In this document: positions 9,561 through 21,500 of the stretch, one piece after another
Layout: each line of letters starts with the position of its first letter
Position numbering within the stretch: the first letter of the stretch is position 1
NCBI GenBank assembly: GCA_963556195.1
Contig: OY744553.1
Location: 5,346,388 to 5,410,387 of the forward strand
DNA length: 64,000 nucleotides
From: Sepiola atlantica
Lineage: Eukaryota; Mollusca; Cephalopoda; Sepiida; Sepiolidae
Reading direction: 5' to 3'
The notes under the pieces: generated by a model
Database searches by the model: none
Told to the model about the DNA's origin: nothing
The model's input: the letters and a program-made list of their open reading frames with translations, nothing else
Translations under genes and position numbers: made by a program

Positions 9561-10221
9561 TGAAGGCTTACCAAAGCATTCCGTTCAGGAGACCAATGAT
9601 CACCATGAAAGACTTTTTCTTACAAATATTATTTATTCAAATTAAATGTTTTTTTCCTACACGTGTTTCACTACCAAGCAGGTACTTGTTTGGCAGATCA
9701 TCAGGGAAATTAAATGTCTGGATTAAGGGTTTCAACTGCCGACAATACACAATGTGGTGTTGCATTAGTTGAGGTCACTTAAGAAGAGAAGAGGAAAAAA
9801 ATAAAAAATACAAAGATAAAAAGGAAAACATAGAAAATGTCTTCGAAAAGTAGCTCGCGCATTATTTCTGCCACCAAGCCAACAATCAAATAATCGGTCC
9901 CAAATGCATTTAAAAAAAAAAAAAAAAAACCGGAACAATGTGCGATAATACACTTTCACGTCGGGCGGCACAATGATAAAAAAAAACTCCCCCCCCCCCC
10001 AAAACAAAAAACTGGAACATTCAAGACACCGCTCACAAGTTACCATTCCAAGCCACTCATAGTATGGGAATTCTACATCCATTCCATCACAAGGAAAGGC
10101 AACATAAATGTGCGTCCGGAATGCCTGCGGTCAGACGAACCTTATTTCCAGGGCTGACTTGTTCCCCTTCGAGATAAACACCAGATATGATCTAAGGTTA
10201 AGATCGGATTCTAACTCTTTC

Positions 10222-10336
10222 TAATGAGATCTCAGTTTATAACAGCTGTTGATCGATAACATCGACATCACAGTGTCGCAGATTTTGTATATGTCTGTGT
10301 AAATAAAAAAAATAATCATATATATATATATATATA
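10222..10336 (+). repeat. Dispersed repeat W, second copy
   Basis: Same block as 9437-9560 with few changes, ending in (TA)n at about 10318-10336. It lies some 560 bp upstream of RPIA exon 1. Confidence 0.8.
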
Positions 10337-10559
10337 ATTATTTGAATAACTGCTGAAAAAAAATCATAAAAATCGGATAATTCTCTGAATTTAACACATG
10401 GGTTTGTATTTATGACCCCCCCCCCTCCCTCGGTGTATATGTTCGGACGTAGGTAGCGCTTGTTTTGATTAGACCTTTCCGTCATTAAAATAGTCTGATT
10501 TTTTTTTAAGTCAGTGCTCGCAGCGAGTGCAAGTCTAATTCCTAATATCAACGCCCCCC

Positions 10560-10745
10560 CCCCCCCCCTGTTTTGGCTGGGGGGTCAAAGTTGACAGACT
10601 TAGCCTCAAACTACTATCCCCCTTTACTACTCTCGCTTTGCCCGAGGGTCAAAGTTGAGAGCCTCGCTTTCGACCAATCGTATTCGTTTGGGGGCGGTGC
10701 TCGTACGCAATTCGTCTTTCGTTCTTTCTCTCTCTCCTTTCTCCG
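10560..10745 (+). promoter_or_regulatory. Probable RPIA promoter / 5' UTR region
   Basis: The sequence turns GC-richer and repeat-poor just before exon 1, as at a TATA-less promoter. A CCAAT box lies at 10674-10678. The 13-mer gggtcaaagttga occurs twice, at 10582-10594 and 10646-10658; it resembles an HNF4/RXR-type DR1 site. A pyrimidine-rich tract (ttctctctctccttt) runs near 10727-10741. The transcription start is not visible. A CG-bearing stretch of about 250 bp here contrasts with AT-rich surroundings. Confidence 0.45.
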
Positions 10746-10898
10746 ATGCGAAATCTCTTAATAATAGCAATAAGCGTTCGGCCGATTCTTCATTCATTGG
10801 AGAAACGTTCGCTTCTTGCTCGTCCGCTAATTTCATTCCGTCGCCATTTGCATTGTACTTCCCGCATTTCCGATTCGTTCAACGTCAGGACAACCAAC
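10746..10898 (+). other. In-frame N-terminal extension of RPIA exon 1
   Basis: The frame of exon 1 stays open back to an ATG at 10746, adding 51 residues (MRNLLIIAISVRPILHSLEK, then a stretch rich in Arg, Ser and His). There is no Asp, and Glu is rare before residue 40. The start resembles an amphipathic, basic mitochondrial presequence. Human RPIA likewise has a long N-terminal extension before its MSKAEE-like segment. This could be translated, or be 5' UTR that is open by chance. Confidence 0.4.
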
Positions 10899-10961
10899 AT
10901 GTCTTCTGCCGAGGCTGGGAAAAAGGCGGCTGCCTACAAAGCAGTTGATAACCACGTTAAG
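10899..10961 (+). CDS. RPIA: RPIA coding exon 1
   Basis: Encodes residues 1-21 ([20 protein letters not shown] then K), matching the N-terminal helix of animal RPIA, where human reads [20 protein letters not shown]. It ends on a complete codon (phase 0) before the donor gtagtt at 10962. The ATG context, caaccaacATG, is acceptable. The reading frame is open upstream to an ATG at 10746, so the translated exon may begin earlier. Confidence 0.93.
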
Positions 10962-11027
10962 GTAGTTAAAAGAACAAAAGTTTTTAAAATATGTATTCTT
11001 CGCGACTTCCTTAATATATAATATGCA

Positions 11028-11058
<31 letters not shown>

Positions 11059-11695
11059 GAGTTTACTCCGACATTATGTGTATGACGCTGCTTTTTTTCT
11101 TTCTTTTTTTTTTTTTTAATTATAATAGCAACTATTACTTTCATTATCGCCTGACACTTGTGGATATCTTGAACTTTTCAGCTTTTCGATGGCTGCAGTT
11201 GAAACAACGGTATGTTATATTATCACGGTATTTTTTTGGTCATTAAATTGTTAATCGAACCAAAATGTTATAAAACTATGACTAATTTGGTTAAGACGAT
11301 GTTGTTTCAATGGCAGCTACCTTAAAGCTGAAAAGTTCAAGATAACCGTATCGCTTTCTGTCCTCACGCAGAGAACTCCTTCTAGATTAAGGCAATTAAA
11401 AAAACAAATTTGTTCCGATTCCAGAGTGCCCCCCCCCCCTGTTTGAGATTTAAAAAAAAGCAATCTTGTGTCTAATTTTGCCCGCGCGGGGTGGGGTGGA
11501 GGGGGGGGGGGCAAAGTTAATACTATTCCCTTGTACTTGTTAGAAATGAGCACTTAGACGATGTCGTTTCCGAGTATTGACGGAGAATCCCGAGTCAGTC
11601 CCGGAAATGGCTGAGGCAGTTTACGATTTGAAAGCCGCGAAAAAAATGCAGACGACGCTAAGTATGTGACGACTTAGCTTAGGTTTAAAAATAAA

Positions 11696-11728
<33 letters not shown>

Positions 11729-14138
11729 CAAATTGTAAACTGCTTCGGCCATTTCCGGGACTGGCTTGGTTTCTTCATCAGTACTCGGAGCTAACACCAT
11801 AATAATACTAAAAAAATTGAATTACTTGGTGAGTGTGTGACTCTTTAAAAATTAGAAGCATTTAATTTGTCTGGTTTCAAAATTCTTATGGTACCTGGTG
11901 CCAGGTACTTATACTGAATTTGCACCGAACTGTTTTTGTTTTTATTTGGCGATTTAGTCGATTCGCAGCCCAAATGGCGAACAATGAACCGTCTGCTAAT
12001 TTCCGAATTCACAAATGAGTAAGTAAACCCAAACAAATTGTTTTTGGACTAATTTCAAATTTACCTTAAATTATTTTTGAAGAAAACAGAGTTGGGAAAT
12101 TAATCCAAAACAATTTATTTGAGTTTACTTACACAATTGTGAGGTCGGAAATAAATAACAGATTAGCAGACGGGCTGCGAATCGACTAAATCGCTAAGCA
12201 CTATTCCTAGCAAATATTTGATTTCGTAAAATATAAGAACTGTATAAATAAAATTTAAAACATCTGAAAACAAAAAAGACTCCCGGACACCGCCGGGTCA
12301 TCAGACCTAGTTACAAACAACAAAACAAAACAAAGCACTTGTTATCGACGTCGTTGAATCAGTTTCATTTTATTTTCACCACGTGGAAATCTGTTTCTTA
12401 AAAACAAAGACTTGAAATGTCGCCATATAAAAAGAACAAAAACATTGAAACAAAAGTCGCCGTTGCGTTCTAATATTAGAACAAAAATCTGAATACGAAA
12501 TAAACCACGTGGGTGTATATTAAATAATAATAAATAATTGGAAATTGCGAACCGGTGTTAATAAATAAAAAAATTTAATCACTAATTATTTTGGCTGCAT
12601 TTTTATTTTTATTTTTATCATTTAAAAAAAAAAATTGGTACTTCTGTAGTTTACGGACCGTGTTATTTTTTTTAGATAAGATTTTCAAGTTAAATTCCAT
12701 TTTTACGGAATCTTTTCTTTATTAAATTATTAGGTGAAAGTACAGAATAGTTAACACACACGCACACCTGTCCGTGTTAAGAATGGAGTTTCTAAATAAT
12801 AGCGTTATTATTTCAGCACGGTCCGTAAACTGCAGAAATAGCCAAAACAGTTTGAATTTATTATTTGCTAATAATTGGCGGCCATGATGAAGTGGGTACT
12901 TTCTATTTTACTAAACAATATTTTATTTATTTATTTATTTAATACTCACCCACGTGGTTCATCATAAAAAAATTTGTATAATCCTTACAAGTTCTTGTTT
13001 TCTAACACGCGTTTTATTTTTGTTTTTCAAATTATAAAAAATAAAAATTAAAAATAAATAAAATTATATGAACTTTTACTCATGTATAGTAAATCCGAAA
13101 AAAAATGTATTTTTCACAAAGGGGGGGGGGGTGTATATTTGCCGAAAATTAAATGGTCAAAATTTACGCTTTGCCCCCACGCTGTCAATGGGAAAATCAA
13201 ATAAAAATGAAACTCTATCTATCTGTCATATATATATATATATATTTCATTAATCATGATTAATAAATATTCTCTTTCATGCCATTATAAAGTTTTGTAC
13301 TACAAAGATATTTAAATATATATATATATATATATATATATCTCGCATTCCAATATAAAAAATACTTAATATAAAATTTTAAAAAAATATTTCAATATAA
13401 AATTTAAAAAAAAAAATATTTCAATATAAAATTTAAAAAAATAAATATTTCAATATAAAATTTTAAAAAATAAATATTTCAATATAAAATTTAAAAAAAT
13501 AAATATTTCAATATAAAATTTTAAAAAAATTTCAATATAAAATTTAAAAAAAATTTCAATATAAAATTTTAAAAAAAAAATTTCAATATAAAATTTAAAA
13601 AAAAAATATTTCAATATAAAATTTAAAAAAAAATATTTCAATATAAAATTTAAAAAAAAATATTTCAATATAAAATTTAAAAAAAAATATTTCAATATAA
13701 AATTTTTAAAATATTTCAATATAAAATTTAAAAAATATTTCAATATAAAATTTAAAAAAAAAATATTTTAATATAAAATTAAAAAAAAAAATATTTTAAT
13801 ATAAAATTTAAAAAAAAAAATATTTTAATATAAAATTTAAAAAAAAAAATATTTCAATATAAAATTTAAAAAAAAAAATATTTCAATATAAAATTTAAAA
13901 AAATAAATATTTCAATATAAAATGTAAACCCAACTTTTTATATAATTGCAAGACAAACATCAAAGTATTAATACTCCCGGGCAATGCTGGGTCTGGGCAG
14001 ATAGTATGTAAATTGTTTTACACTAACATTGTCAGCGTTTCAGTTAAGCAAAAACTTGACTCTGTGGAAACCGGTAAATCAGTGAAAGCCAAATAATTTC
14101 TAACTATATTTGCTCATATCACTTTTAGCATTAGCACT

Positions 14139-14174
<36 letters not shown>

Positions 14175-14494
14175 AACAAAATCTGCGACACTGGCATGTC
14201 GATGTTATCGATCAACAGTTACTATAAACTGAGATCTCATCAGGCAGAGTTAGAATCCGATCTTAACCTCAGATCATATTTGGAGAGATTCTAACTCTGC
14301 CTGATGAGATCTCAGTTTATAGTAACTGTTGATCGATAACATCGACATGCCAGTGTCGCAGATTTTGTACATGTCTGTGTAAATAAAATTATCATACATA
14401 AAGCTCTATTTTGATATTGAGCACTTTTTATAAACCCGGTTAAAATTCTCTGGATTACCATCCTGTGGATATTTTTCACCTGGATTATTACCAT

Positions 14495-14548
<54 letters not shown>

Positions 14549-15789
14549 TATATGAAACTAAAAGTATACTTTTAGTAGATAGAACCTATAGTGAAATGGT
14601 TTAAGCTCAATATACGAGATAGAGCAATTATGAAGATAGATGAAAGAAGAGGGATAAACATGTACGAATGTCCAGATTTATTTCAAACTTCGATTGTTCA
14701 ATGCAAGGTATACTCGGTAAAAACATGTTTATTATTCTTTCCTTAAGCCAAGGCTTTTCAAAGATTAAAATCTTATCATCAGAGGAATTACATAGATGGA
14801 TAAGTTGGCAGTGGAAAAGCCAAAATTCAAAATTTGAAAAAAATATTAAGTAATGGAGAGTGAGAAAGTGCGTGTAAAAAAAAAAAAAATGGAGTCTGTC
14901 CAGTTGGTGAATGTCCATTGATAAAGTGTCCGGTGAAAGGAGATTTAAAGATGGAAAAAAAGGGGTTTCGTGAAGGCCGCGTTGACAATGTTCAAAATGA
15001 AGTAAACCCAATAGAAAGATGTTTCGTTCAATCGTAGATGGAGCGCACTTATTCAGATGTAATTTTGAGAATTACGGCCATTTTAAAATACTTCCGTGGA
15101 CCGAGAATGAAAGTAGTTATTCAGAAGTTGAGTTAAAAATGTGTATATTAAACGTAGACAGTCGGGAATTTAAGTAGTGACTTCGATCGAGTCTAAGAAA
15201 AGCGACAGCTCTGATTGGAGACAAGGACAAGTAAAGAATTGGGGGAAGGGGTAAAGATGCAGAAGGTGGGTGATAGGGTTAGTTAAATGAACTATGGCTT
15301 ATGCTGGGAGATGGGGAAGGGTTTGTTTGGTTACTGCTCATTGCTACTAAGCAATAAAATAGGTACATAAGTATATATATATATATATATATATATCCTA
15401 TATGGGGTAAGGTACATGATAAGTCATGAAAATGAAATGCCGTGGTAGACAAAATGTGTAAAAAATGACAAACGGAAAACAGGTTAAAATGCAGGAGAGA
15501 AAAAACCAAAAAAAACCGAGATTTGACCGGTTTCGTTCGTATTATCGAACGCCTTCAGAAAAAGTGAAGATTTGGAAGCAATTTTATTTTGAAGGCACAC
15601 ACATAGGAGAAGGAACCGGATCATCTTTTCCTTCTCTTATGTGTGTGTGCCTTAAAAATAAAATTGTTTCCAAATCTTCACTTTTTCTGAAGACGTTTGA
15701 TAATACGAACGAAACCGGTCAAATCTTTTGTCTTTGTTTTTCTCCTGCATTTTAACCTGTTTTCTGTTTGTCTTTTTTCAAACATATCC

Positions 15790-15823
<34 letters not shown>

Positions 15824-17059
15824 ATTGCTGAGTAATGGCTAAGTTTTCTTTCATATAAACGTTCTTGTCTCTCTAATTGCTGAGTTGCTATGTCTTGCAA
15901 GGTCATAAAATGTTGGGAGGCGGGGCATACCTGACGAAAATAGAATGTTTATCAAATTTAACCTTATAAAAAAAATATTAAGTGTTCTCTCTTGTCATAA
16001 ACAAACGTACACACATATCTAATATATAAAATTATTTTGTCGGATTCTTGCCATTTGTCATCGATAACTTACAAGCTAAAATATCTATTTTATTCTGATG
16101 CGTCAGTTTCTCTTGTCGATCGCTGTTAAGAACAGAAGTCTGTTATCTGCTTTATTTCCTTAAAAAAAAAATTCTTTATCCGACTGATTTTTTTTTTTTT
16201 TTTTTTTTTTTGTGGACAGCCATCTTTAAAATCGAGAGTGAACTCTAACATCCTTTAGACATAGTTACTTCCCTTGATTTATTAACAAACAAAAAAGAAA
16301 TTATTATAAAGTCGAAAGCTAAAAATAATTGAAGATCCTTAGCAATTTATAGTCGATGTTTCTTTATGCCCGAAAAGGTTAGCACATCTAGAAACTTACT
16401 GAAGCAAGGGAGGTAATTCGTTCCAATTTTGGGAGGTTGTTATCCCGCTTAGATGAGATGAATCGAATCTTAATATGATATCCAACTGAATAATTGAAAA
16501 GTTAGGATTGTGTAATTGTATATGAAACGAATGAAGGAAAGAAAGGGAGAGTGAGTGGTGTATAAGGATTGAGGTAGTAACCGGGGGGGGGGGGGTGAAT
16601 GAGTGGACTATCTGTCTCTAGTGGATATCTCCAACGGTCAGCTTCTGGGTGGTCGAATGGTGACCAGAATCGAAGATTGCCGGTCAGGAGGAAGAGGTTT
16701 CAGGAGATATGGAGGGAGGAGACCTGACCCTTTGTGCATGACATAAGGGTTGGTGGTCAGTTGGAGCTGGGTGCCTCTCCAGGCCAGATGGGCCCATTGG
16801 GGCTCTTAGCTAAAGGATTGTGTTGATTGGACTTACCTTTTTTGGTCGGTCAAAAATCTCATTCTGCAAGTCTGCCATTCAACCTAGGAACATGAATTTC
16901 ATTTGTAACCTCCAACGAATAAACCTGTTACTTGTTTATAAACTGAACTTGTGATTCAACTTTGGACCGGCATTGAACGCACTCGTGCAGGTTCACAGGA
17001 TCAAAGTGTAGTATCTGTTCTGTCCTCAGTAAAAGAGAAGAAATCCTTCTTGACTGGGA

Positions 17060-17104
<45 letters not shown>

Positions 17105-18537
17105 TCTCATCCAGGGTGATCCTTTTTGGGAGCTGGATATCCCCACATAACAGATCGACCTTGTGTCTAACTTTACCTTGGTGGGGAGACAAGTGAATAG
17201 GGACTCGTGGGAGAATATAGAGATAAAGGAAAAGAATCCCTGGAGATATAAGTTGAATTAAGTAGGTGAGGTGGGGGTGCATATAGCTGGTTTGCCGAGA
17301 GTACTGCATGTGTTATGTACCAGATGGACCACTGTCCGGCCACTTATACACAACAATTTTTTTTTTTTTTTCTGGTGGGGATAGTTCTTGAAAATTGCAC
17401 TTCTAACATTTAAGAAGTTGATATCCGGGTTCAGGTATCGCTTTGAGGATTCTGAACTTTTCGGCGTCATACAGGTTGCTTTGTTTGGAGCTGGGTCCAT
17501 AAGGCAGTCGGTTATCTAGGATCTTCTATTTGTTCCTTAATGGGGTGTGTGTGTCTCCTTCAGTACCCAGCCCCTTCACGCGAGGACTGTTGCATCACAT
17601 GTTGTGTCTGAAGTTGTAATACCTCCAGAACACCAAAATTGGGACCCTCATTACCGGATGCATTTTAAGGTCACTTTTTAGATAGTTTGTACACTGTTTT
17701 CCTTTCTTTTTTTTTTTTCTTTTTCTTTATTACTGCATCAGCCAATGACTCCCTGGTCGATAGGCACATTTTTAAAAGGTCACTTGTCCAATGCACGACA
17801 TGCACATCGAAGTGTGATTGCAACAAAGTCTGGCACAAGGCAATCCCATTGGCTGTCCCCAAAATGTGAAAAATCAAAAATGTTTTTATTTCTATTCCAA
17901 ATTGATAAATTTTTGGCGCTCTTGTACAAGCAGTAACCAATCTGAGGAAGATAACTATTTTTTTTAGCCGTCGCTATTCCGAATTCGCTTATACTTTAAC
18001 AAGGGAGATAACTTTGTATTACTAGGGTTAGGGTTTTTAACGGATTTCAAAACCGTAACATGTTTTTTTATTAATAAACAAAGTTATCTCCCTTGCCAAA
18101 GTATAAGTGAATTCGGAATAGCGGCGTTAAGAAAATTAGAGTTATCTCCCTCAGATCGGTTACTGCTTATACAAGAGCACCGAATTTTTATTCTACCTAA
18201 GCAACTAATGTTTATCTCTAATTCAAATCAAGTATAAAAGGCAAACCTGCTGTTTCAGTGTGACGCACCTAATTAAAATAATTGTCAAAACTGATTCTCT
18301 CACATGTGCACTATACTAAAAACCACAAGTATTGCATGCACACATTTTAAGTAGTCTAAATATTATTGCAAAAGAAATCAGACACCATTATTTTTCGACA
18401 GCTTACAAATGTAAATATCTTTTCTAATCTGCGATCGACTGATACTGGTACAAAGTGAAAGTTTATTCTATGAATTTTTTTCAGCGGTGATGGGTAGTCG
18501 CAGTAGAAACCAGACGGTGTGAAAATACTGCCATCTT

Positions 18538-18583
<46 letters not shown>

Positions 18584-21500
18584 AATTTTTTTAAAATTTA
18601 AATGCTTAATCGAAGCAGCATTTCGAGAAGGACTACATCTTAAACTCTGTAAATGTGATGGAAAGTGATTTTATGACCCTTGATATCCGTATCTGTTGAC
18701 CAAGTTTGGCATAGGGCCACATAAATGGATTTACTTGAGAAATTACATTGCAGGATATTGTTTTTATTTATTTATTTATTTTTTGAAAAATCTACTGCCA
18801 AAGAAACAGGTGTGTGGGAGTGGGGCCGGCTTAATGAATGTAATTAGGAAATTGTTCAAAGTCCGTTCATGTACGAGCCACTTCCGTAATTAAAGGAAGT
18901 ACTTTTTGTTTTCAGAAATTTGTTTGGCTAATGGACAGGAATTACGAGTGAAATTTTATTTAAATAAATATATATATGATTATTTTTATTTACAGACATG
19001 TACAAAAATTAAAAATCCAAGTCAAAAAAAATATAAAGTAAAAAATATATGAAAAATGAAATGAAATAAGATAAAAAATAAAAAATAAATTTAAAAAAAA
19101 AAGAAAGAAATAGAAAGAAAGAGAAATAATAGATAGATGAAATAAAATAATATGGTATGGGGATTGAATAAGAAATAAAATCATTTAGGATAGAGAAAAG
19201 GGAGGGGGAGAAGGAAGTGGGTGATAGAGAGGGGGAGGAAATGGGGAAGGGAGAAAGGGTTAAAAAAGACCCTTGCTGTTATTGCTGGCAAAGGTCATTG
19301 TTAGGTACGAAGCATGATTTACAGTATGGTTCTCTCTTTTTTTTTTTTTTTTTTTTCTTTCCGTTTTTGCTGGAGATGGAGCATCCTACCGGATGCCAGA
19401 CATTCACCGGCTATTTCAGACACTCCAGCCTAGAGATCTTTTTAAGATTCTAACCGTCCCTTTAAGTGCAATTGTTTGTATTTCTCTTGCAGATAGCTTT
19501 TTAATTTTTAATTTTTTCTTATCTTTCTGTTTTTGCTGGAGATGGGGCATCCTACCGGATATTTCAGACACTCCAGCCTAGAGATCTTTTTAAGATTTTT
19601 AAGTGCGGTTGTTTGTATTTCTCTTGCACTCGGTTCACCGGGTATACTCGCCAGATAGCTCTTGAAATTCTTCTTCATTAGCATTAGACCACCCGAGAAA
19701 TTAGCTGGCTCTTGGATATGAGGTTCCATGCTGTGATCGCAACCCACTTGAGACTTTCCAAAAGTTATGATCAGCTCAGATTGTACCCCCCCCCCTCCCG
19801 GTCAGTAGATCTTTATGTTCAGTAATAAAGCAGATTAGTCTTTCAAGTAAGTGGATATGTGGTCTACCACAAATGACACCAATCTCTCTCTCATATATAT
19901 ATATATATATTTAGTTAGTTTCTCTGGGAATTTAAACTGCATTTTCTTTCTTTGTTTAAAATGACTCAAAGCTTCTTTAGACTATATATTGGGTATTTAG
20001 ATCTGTATGGCTAGGTTTCCTTCCTTTTATCTACTTGCCTATCTGTAACCAAAGGTACTTAAGCTTTTTTTTTTCGATGCAACTTTTATTGCTATATAAT
20101 GTTATTGCTAGCTACCATATCGCAGAATGGTTATTGGGTGTAGTGTTTGGATAGTATTATTATTATTATTATTGTTATTATTAATGTTATTTGATATGCA
20201 AATTATATCATATGATAGTCTTAAGGGTATTATATTATTATTATTATTTATTTATGTATATATTTGTGAAATTTTAAGCTGAATTATTTCGACACTTGAT
20301 TATTGGGGAAATGGTCGTATAATCAGTACCATTGGAGAGCCATGAATATTATAACTGTCCTGTTTTTAAATCTCCGAAACAATTACATGGTAAACAGCTG
20401 ATGATCCCCATGTTAATATTAGACGTCTCCTGTTTTTGTTTCACTCTTAGATACTTGACCCCCCCCCCCTTTTTTATTTTTTTTATTTACTTATATATTT
20501 TTTAAATATTTTTATTTATTAATTTTCCAACGAATGTTAAGTCTGCGATATCTTAGATTTAGTTAGTTTCTCTGGGAATTTAAACTGCATTTTACTTTAT
20601 TTTTATTTTTTATTTTTGTTTAAAATGACTCAAAGCTTCTTTAGACTATATATCGGGTATTTAGATCTGTATGGCTAGGTTTCCTTCCTTTTATCTACTT
20701 GCCTATCTGGTACCTAAGGTACTTAAGCTTTTTTTTTGTTGTTTAAAATGACTCAAAGCTTCTTTAGACTATATATCGGGTATTTAGATCTGTATGGCTA
20801 GGTTTCCTTCCTTTTATCTACTTGCCTATCTGGTACCTAAGGTACTTAAGCTTTTTTTTTGTTGTTTAAAATGACTCAAAGCTTCTTTAGACTATATATT
20901 GGGTATTTAGATCTGTATGGCTAGGTTTCCTTCCTTTTATCTACTTGCCTATCTGGTACCTAAGGTACTTAAGCTTTTTTTTTGTTGTTTAAAATGACTC
21001 AAAGCTTCTTTAGACTATATATCGGGTATTTAGATCTGTATGGCTAGGTTTCCTTCCTTTTATCTACTTGCCTATCTGGTACCTAAGGTACTTAAGCTTT
21101 TTTTTTGTTGTTTAAAATGACTCAAAGCTTCTTTAGACTATATATCGGGTATTTAGATCTGTATGGCTAGGTTTCCTTCCTTTTATCTACTTGCCTATCT
21201 GGTACCTAAGGTACTTAAGCTTTTTTTTTGTTGTTTAAAATGACTCAAAGCTTCTTTAGACTATATATCGGGTATTTAGATCTGTATGGCTAGGTTTCCT
21301 TCCTTTTATCTACTTGCCTATCTGGTACCTAAGGTACTTAAGCTTTTTTTTTGTTGTTTAAAATGACTCAAAGCTTCTTTAGACTATATATCGGGTATTT
21401 AGATCTGTATGGCTAGGTTTCCTTCCTTTTATTTACTTGCCTATCTGGTACCTAAGGTACTTAAGCTTTTTTTTGTTGTTTAAAATGACTCAAAGCTTCT

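Noticed and set aside
4338..14853. Apparent conserved peptide KFISNFNCSMQG / [17 protein letters not shown] in three places
   Set aside because: The conservation is that of the Penelope terminal repeat and its ribozyme, read on the wrong strand. It is not evidence for a protein.
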